Assembly (NCBI GenBank): GCA_036244855.1
Contig: BQKZ01000297.1
Span: 52,498-116,497 of the forward strand
DNA: 64,000 nucleotides
Source of the DNA: Temnopleurus reevesii
Taxonomy: Eukaryota; Echinodermata; Echinoidea; Temnopleuroida; Temnopleuridae
Reading direction: 5' to 3'
Position 1 is the first letter of the stretch; each line of letters begins with the position of its first letter. Positions 57,376-64,000 of the stretch are shown in pieces. The notes under the pieces were generated by a model, which ran no database searches, was not told the origin of the DNA, and saw only the letters and a program-made list of their open reading frames with translations. The position numbers and the translations under genes were made by a program.

Positions 57376-59310
57376 ACAACTTCTCGATAGATACAAAGTC
57401 AAGTTATTTATTGAGAGGTGCTATCTTGCAGTAAAGCACTAAGAAACATTTTTGAAAGCGTTATGTAAATACTAGATGTGTTTATTATTTATCTTTATAA
57501 AGTATTATTGTCTTTTCCACTGGTATCTTCATGGAGTCTAGGAAAATAAGTTTGACCTGGGCGCCATTTCCAAGAAACTCTCAAGTCGATCTGTCGATGT
57601 CTTGAATCAAATAAGTCCTCAGCCCAGTTAGAGCTTTCAACCTCAAACTCTCCACCGTTATCACTTTAAATGAATGCCAGTTCTATTTCTAAAAAATCCA
57701 CATCTCCCATTAACAACTCTCAAAAAAAGAATCTGTATGTATGCTTATTTAAGATATGTTTACAAATGTTATTTCAATGAGATCTTTTCAGTACCATAAA
57801 ATGAATTGAACAGGGCTGCTGTGGTGAACATGGACAAATCTTAGACAATTTAAATTTCCCTTTTTACGAGGTGGCTCATAAAGACCTAGTTTTAAGATTA
57901 ATTTTTCAATACATATGGAAAATTTTTAAAAAGTGAATGCGAAAATCATGTAAGCAGATATGATGATGCAAGTGTAGTGTATCTTTACCCCTGCAGTGCT
58001 GTTTACACCTACGGTGTACCCCAATACAGCAATTAACCTTTGGTTTCTCAAGTGGACCAATTTTTTTTCTGCTTCATGCCTCCAGAATATAGGCGCAAGG
58101 TAGGAAAGTGAATTGTCCCTTATTGATATTGACTCACTCAAAGAGTAACGCCCCCCCCCCCACCTAGTCGGACCAGACATTATCAATACTTATTGATAAA
58201 ACGAATAGAGGATTAAGTCTTAATCCATTTCTTTATCTGCCCTTAATCACAATGATTGTTGATGTCAAATGAAGTTTATAAATTGCTCAAAAAAGGGCAG
58301 TCGGTTTACAAGCGAGCATTGGAAACCCCACTGTGCTCAAGGGGATAAGTAATTTGAAATGAATGGAACAGTTTCTATTTCTTAATCTTTTGATTGTATT
58401 ACTTTAGCTTCTTCAGGACAATCACTTTACTGAGCCTCTTTTGTAAGATTTTCTTTGCATTTTTCTCTGAAGTTGTGAAGAGCAAGTGCTGGAATTAAGT
58501 AAAACCGTTTCAGAATTACATGTATTTGCTCATATCAATGGGTCATTTAGCAGTGATAGCTATTGTAGAGAAATCATTAGGTCACGCAACACAGAAAACT
58601 ATTTACATGCCTTGAAAAGAAAGTATGCAAAGTTTTGCGATATTCCTTACAAGCATTCTGATAGTTTGTTTAGCAAAATTTAATAGGGGAATCAGTCCCT
58701 TGGCATTTGGCAAACAGCCCCCACCCCTTTGTGGGCAATTTGTGATGTTCTATCCAAATTTCTTTCCAATTTTATTTCTTCAATTGCAATTTATATAGGA
58801 AATGAGAGAAGCTTGCAAACAGAAACACTGCAACATACAAGTATTGCATTCTGACATGATTTGGGTTATGCATAATCTTCTGTTTCATTTGTGTAGAGAT
58901 ATGTTCTCCATACAAGCCGTCATCTTCTTACAACACAAGAGCTTGATTTTGCCTCTAAATATTTAACTAGTCACATATCCGCCAACTTTCCCACATGATC
59001 TTTGCCTTACAAACATTGTTCAACATCGTTTTCGTTTCAAAAATTCTCAACCGCCATATTCTAAATCCTACCTAAATGGTTGACAGTCTCCGTAGACTAA
59101 GCCGTGAAAATATTCGGCTTCGAAATCAATGTTTATCGCTTTAAAACAATAGAATTTAAAATATCACCTACAGAGGCACACTGTGCAGTAATGAAGAGAG
59201 AGTGAATGCTCTATTTTCATAGATATCTTGATAGTTCCTGAATTATTTGTTTTTGATCAATATGAACATAGGTCTCACATCTTGATTTGACAATTTTTTA
59301 AAAAACAAAT
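57376..59310. other. No gene seen
   Basis: A 65-codon frame at 58486-58683 (+) and others show no motif or splice support. AT-rich single-copy-looking sequence. Confidence 0.4.
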
Positions 59311-59311
59311 T

Positions 59312-59347
59312 TCTTTAATCTTTACCAAAACTATACATGTGCTTTAA
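59312..59347 (-). mobile_element. Left-end stub of the TTAAAGCCCATG element
   Basis: 'ttctttaatctttaccaaaa' then 'ctatacatgtgctttaa' is the reverse complement of the first ~36 bp of copies A and C. Confidence 0.75.
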
Positions 59348-59689
59348 TATCCATGTCATATGAATGTGAGCAGCAGGAATTCATACTATTGGGGCCCCAG
59401 AGCCAAGGGCTATTTGTCCGCCAACAAATGACTACTGATGGGGGTATAGAATTTGACATAAGTCATGGTTTCCGCAACATGTCTCAAAAGAAACTGTTAC
59501 AAGTTGCCTCAGAACATTAACCCTTCACCATAACTTTGATCTTTGACATGGCTAAAGTGGGAGCAGATGAATTTTTTTTGTGAATTTTAATCCTTTCCAT
59601 GACTGCATAAGAGGGAGTTTGGAGTAATTAGTGAAATTTTTAGACAACCCAATGCTTTTGAAATAATTATTTATTTGTTAAATATTTAT

Positions 59690-60290
59690 AAAATATATTC
59701 AAAGGTCTCTCCCTTTTCCTGTCTCTTCAGCTTACCCCCCTCCCCTTCACCTCATCTTCCTATTTCCAATCCCCCCCCCCTTCCCTTCTCCCACTCTTCT
59801 CTTCTCATCTCTACTCCTCTTCCTCCCCTCCCCTATCATAATTCTCCTCCTTCCCTCTCCTCCTCCTCCTTCTCCTTCTCACCCTCTTTATCTATTTTCA
59901 TCCTTCACCTCATNNNNNNNNNNNNNNNNNNNNNNNNNNNNNNNNNNNNNNNNNNNNNNNNNNNNNNNNNNNNNNNNNNNNNNNNNNNNNNNNNNNNNNN
60001 NNNNNNNNNNNNNNNNNNNNNNNNNNNNNNNNNNNNNNNNNNNNNNNNNNNNNNNNNNNNNNNNNNNNNNNNNNNNNNNNNNNNNNNNNNNNNNNNNNNN
60101 NNNNNNNNNNNNNNNNNNNNNNNNNNNNNNNNNNNNNNNNNNNNNNNNNNNNNNNNNNNNNNNNNNNNNNACCCTCCCCCTCTCTCTCCCCTCCCTGTCG
60201 CCTCCTCTCCCCCTCCTCCTCCCCCCTTGTCTCCCCTTTCTACCGTCTCTCATCCTCATCTGTCCTCTCTTCCTCATCAACACATGACGG
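59690..60290. repeat. Pyrimidine-rich low-complexity tract containing an assembly gap
   Basis: CCT/TCC/TCT-rich sequence on both sides of N 59914-60170. The long Pro/Ser frame spanning it is composition plus N and is not a gene. Confidence 0.9.
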
Positions 60291-60599
60291 GTATATTAAA
60301 TCTAAATATGATCCCAATAAAAAATGGAATTTTAGAGAGCTTAAATTTGATGTTCAGGCATTCTGCACAATTAAATTGCTTGTGTTTATAGACTTGATGA
60401 TCTTGACATTTAGAAAACAGCTCTTGATGTAATGCCTGGTATTTATTACATTCATATAGTCAACACACTTGACTGGTCCGAGCCACAAGTTAGCTGTAAG
60501 TGTGCCAACACTCAGGCATTTATTATAGGCAATATTTAAAGGGGAACCCACGTCTGAAATTATAGTGTCAGATTGTGCTCAAATTGTCAGTTTCTTTAA

Positions 60600-60779
60600 G
60601 GTGCCAATTGCACAAAATGATCTTAGCTATACTCTTTTTGCTGAGACATCTTAACCTCTTGTCCCACCCTCTTAACATAGACACAAACATTGATGCATCT
60701 ATGTTATGAGGGTTGGATAAGAAGTTGGGATGTCTTAGTAAGAAGAGGATAGCCAATATCATTTTGAGCAATTGGCCCC
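60600..60779. mobile_element. 180-bp hairpin MITE
   Basis: 'ggtgccaattgcacaaaatg' then 'atcttagctatactctt' pairs with 'agaggatagccaatatcatt' then 'ttgagcaattggccc'. The minus frame at 60568-60792 merely reads one arm. Confidence 0.75.
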
Positions 60780-60799
60780 TGATTTTTAACATTTTTAAA

Positions 60800-63280
60800 A
60801 GTATGCAACCCTTTTGATATCTCTGAAACTAAGAATATCTGAAAGTATGACAGAATAAAATAAACATTTGATATCCAAGAAAGTGAAAATAGGTTAGCGC
60901 TCAGAAAGCTTGTGACTATGGCCTAGAAAAACAATCATGCTTTATTCTCCAGAGCTCCCCGCAGATGTTCATCAGCACATCAAGCATTGGTAAAAAAAAA
61001 AAAAAGATTAGCCCACAGCTTGAAGCTCATCAATGTATGATCGATTGTATCTCAGAACATACAGCACCACTAGACTTCACAAATTTGTGTGAATCCTGAC
61101 TGTCTATTGGGTTTTTCAGTATTCTATGCTACCTGCTATCACTCTAAACAATTAGACACTTAGATATGATCTAGTGATCCAATTGTCTTTGATTTTAAAG
61201 CAAGAACAAGAAGCATTCGGACCTACACCATATATCTTATACTGATTAAAAAAAAAATTAAAGATTTTAGTTTATTAGAGAGAGTTTGTATTTTGTTAAA
61301 TCATATTTACGATTAAATGAAATGATTGAGTCAAAGGTTCTTGTGTAGGAAAACTAGTTTGAAAAAAAAGATGTTTTTGTAATAAATTTAGCATAACTTT
61401 TCATTTTCACAAAGAATAATAATGATATTTTGTTGAGATTGTCTGTCTGACTGGTGGCCTGGTCACGTGCAGATAGTTGCACAAATATTCCAGAATAATT
61501 GAAATTAATGACATTTGATATATATCATGAATAGCAAGAACTCCATTGAGAATTCACAATAGTAAGATTGAGATGTCTGTAACATATGGCCATGAAATGT
61601 CACATTTTGTTATATTTAGAATTCTAAACAAATATGTATCCTCATTATTCATCCAATATTTCTTCAAGCCTGTGTTGATCTGTATGTCTGTTTTGTCACA
61701 TTTCATTCAAAGTAATTCACTGTCACGATGTAGTTCTCTTATAATTCAAATTAATTGAAATGCACTAGACCCATGACTTTGTAGAACTATTGGCTTTTAA
61801 AGTCATGTACATAAACTTAAAAGTAAGGAGTGACACTCATTTTTGGAGCACCAGGCCTCTTGTTGAACAAATGAATTGCCAAGGAAACATATCTGGAATT
61901 CGGGGTTGAAACAAAACAAAATTGATGTCATGCAGCAGCTTTATTAGCTCTGAACAAGTGTTCATTATTTTATTTCTCAGAACTGTCTTCTACAAAGCGA
62001 AGGTGCTCAGAATTATGAAATAGAATTTCAGATCTAGTGAAATACTTGTCTAAATTCTATATCTTGCCTTATCCTCTAATTTTGATGTGGTTGTTCTTTC
62101 AACATTTTAACCATGATTGAAACAATTTTATGATGCTAAATTTAGATATCTTTACACCATTGAAAGTCTGGATAAGCTGAACTGTTCGCTCGGGTTTTAT
62201 TTTCGTGAATTTTGCTACCATGATTGAGCTAAAATAATTTCACTCATTAGAATGCCCATAGACGTGTGTATAATTATTCATCTTTCTAAATGTGAAGATA
62301 ACAACTCGCTAATGTATGAAAAGGTTTGAAATTCAGTGCCTTTGTTAAAATATTGAATTTTGCAGTACCTGTATTAGAATTTACCTAATTTCATTTAGCC
62401 CTCACATCAGTAAGTGATTTAATGAAGTGGAATAATTCCCAAACTGCAATTTTTTTGGTGTCAACTACTAGTACTTGACCCGTATAGTGCAGTAAATACA
62501 TCAACAACCCTTCACTCTTGTGACCACACATTTTGCAATTATTACTCCTCCTCCATTAACTAGCTTTCATTTGATCAGGGGTCAAAATTTGTTTTCATCC
62601 TCTCAACACTGACCATTGCAATAAGGAAAGTACTTTTTTCCGCAACCAGGACTAGCCTTTATGGATTGATTTCATAGTCTTGAAAGTGAGAATGGTTTTG
62701 ACCCTGTTTACATTTATATTTTAATCCAGTGTGATGGAATATGGTTTATAGAATACCAATGTAAATGCTGATCATGGTCACTAAAGTGATCACAATAGGT
62801 CTTTTTTTATTTGGTTTAGAAATCTTCCAGTTTCCCAGACCGCTTCGCTTTGTAAAAACCGATTGAGTGAAAACACTGATCACAGCCATTGAACAAGCTT
62901 AAATTGGTATTCACATGAAAAAACTGTGTACCAATTGTCTAGAACAGTGGGTTGTAAAATTGTGCAGTTATAGTTATAGTTATATTGCAATTATTGCAGT
63001 TTGCACATGGCTCAAATCGAACAATATACTTCTGGATGGGGACAGCTTTATGTAAATTGGTTTAGGAAACTGCTCCATGACCGTACTATTACTTAATAGA
63101 ACACAGTTCAAAGTGATCTTCTAAATGTGCTTAATTTGTTCAAAATGATTTTAAAACTACTCTTGAAAAAAAAGATGAAAGTAAGGTCCAAGTGATATTT
63201 GAAACTAGATTTCCCTGCTAGAATGTTAGGATCACCTTTTGAAAACCGTATAGATAAGAGATTTGGTCCCAGTGATCTTT
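60800..63280. other. No gene seen
   Basis: AT-rich sequence. A few 'gtttaggaaactg' / 'agtggtt' motifs after about 62800 echo the 'aaactagtttcc' repeat family, but no element boundary is clear. Confidence 0.4.
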
Positions 63281-63293
63281 AATAGTGGTTTCT

Positions 63294-63830
63294 CAAAGTG
63301 GTTCACGAGAAACCACTTTTGAATGCTACATGAGAACACAGCCTCCCTACTTTCAGAATGGCTCTTGACTTTGTATTCAAACTTTCAACACCTCTGGACC
63401 CATCCTGACAGGTGAAAAATGGTTTTAGGGGACCATTTTGGAAGTTATATAGATGAAAAATTGGGTCTCAGTGTTCTTTAAAAGTGTTTTTTTTTTCAAA
63501 GTGGTTCACGAGAAACCACTTTTGAATGCTACATGAGAACACAGCCTCCCTACTTTCAGAATGGCTCTTAACTTTGTATTCAAACTTTCAACACCTCTGG
63601 ACCCATCCTGACAGGTGAAAAATGGTTTTAGGGGACCATTTTGGAAGTTATATAGATGAAAAATTGGGTCTCAGTGTTCTTTTAAAGTGTTTTTTTTTTC
63701 AAAGTGGTTTACGAGAAACCAATTGTGAAAACTGCATGGGAACAGGGTCTCGCTACGTTCAGAATTCCTCTAGACATTGTATCCAAACTTGCAACGCCTC
63801 TGGACCCACCCTGACAGGTGAAAAATGAGT
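63294..63830. repeat. 203-bp tandem repeat, three units (two almost identical)
   Basis: The anchor 'caaagtggttcacgagaaac' occurs at 63294 and 63497, with a variant at 63700. Spacing is exactly 203 bp twice. Units 1 and 2 differ at very few positions; unit 3 is diverged and diverges fully after 'ctgacaggtgaaaaatg'. Non-coding as far as seen. Confidence 0.9.
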
Positions 63831-64000
63831 GACAGTTGGTCCGGCCGTGTCAGTGTTTGTCGGTCAAGCGAGGCATGTTGATTTCGGCCACGCTTTTGTC
63901 CACCTATCAAGTGACCAGTATGCAACACTGACCTTTGGTAATTTCTCACTCCCAACACATGTCCGAGTCCCCCAGGCCAGCAATCAAACCCCCATTTCAA

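Noticed and set aside
58486..58683. 65-residue + strand frame
   Set aside because: No motif, no splice support and ordinary composition; chance frame.
59675..60391. 238-residue Pro/Ser-rich frame
   Set aside because: Built from a pyrimidine-rich tract plus 257 N; no domain.

Overview
This window looks like AT-rich, intron-rich animal DNA, most likely from a marine deuterostome such as a sea urchin. Almost all of it is intron and dispersed repeat. Evidence for this: GT-AG exons with matched phases; a tRNA-derived SINE; the tail of a CR1/L2-like LINE; many small palindromic DNA transposons; and a predicted secreted protein with domain types common in marine invertebrates. No bacterial operon, rRNA or CRISPR was seen. 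The echinoderm assignment is inference.

Genes. Two split genes can be supported. (1) The last two coding exons of pirin (PIR) lie on the + strand at 9540-9606 and 50153-50286. They join in phase (phase 1) across an intron of about 40.5 kb. Earlier pirin exons were not found and probably lie left of position 1. (2) A five-exon minus-strand gene at 14278-21783 sits wholly inside that pirin intron. It encodes a predicted secreted protein of 268 residues: signal peptide, short Cys-containing module, EGF-like exon, and two exons matching a farnesoic acid O-methyltransferase-like (Methyltransf_FA) domain. All four introns are phase 1.

Layout. 1-300 is a trinucleotide microsatellite. 300-9539 is presumed pirin intron with several MITEs. 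9607-50152 is the giant intron, holding the nested gene, satellite-like arrays (19.3-20.3, 38.6-41.0, 43.6-45.2, 48.0-49.2 kb), a nested transposon cluster at 24.99-27.36 kb, and two stretches (30.3-32.9 and 33.5-36.0 kb) where the assembly seems to carry both haplotypes in tandem. 50287-51815 holds about 14 decayed copies of the pirin terminal coding segment. 51.8-64.0 kb has repeats, minisatellites and no convincing gene.

The most striking pattern is partial duplication and decay of coding exons in both genes. The pirin last exon is followed by a ~1.5 kb array of decayed copies. The nested gene has its 3' coding end (stop codon included) in three tandem copies, the 5' part of exon 4 with its acceptor duplicated, and a probable decayed copy of its EGF exon in intron 2. 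A second theme is transposon presence/absence between duplicated haplotype blocks, which gives empty-site evidence for several small transposons.

N gaps lie at 44003-44341 and 59914-60170. Single Ns at 8712, 9939, 31446 and 34498 each mark a likely contig join.
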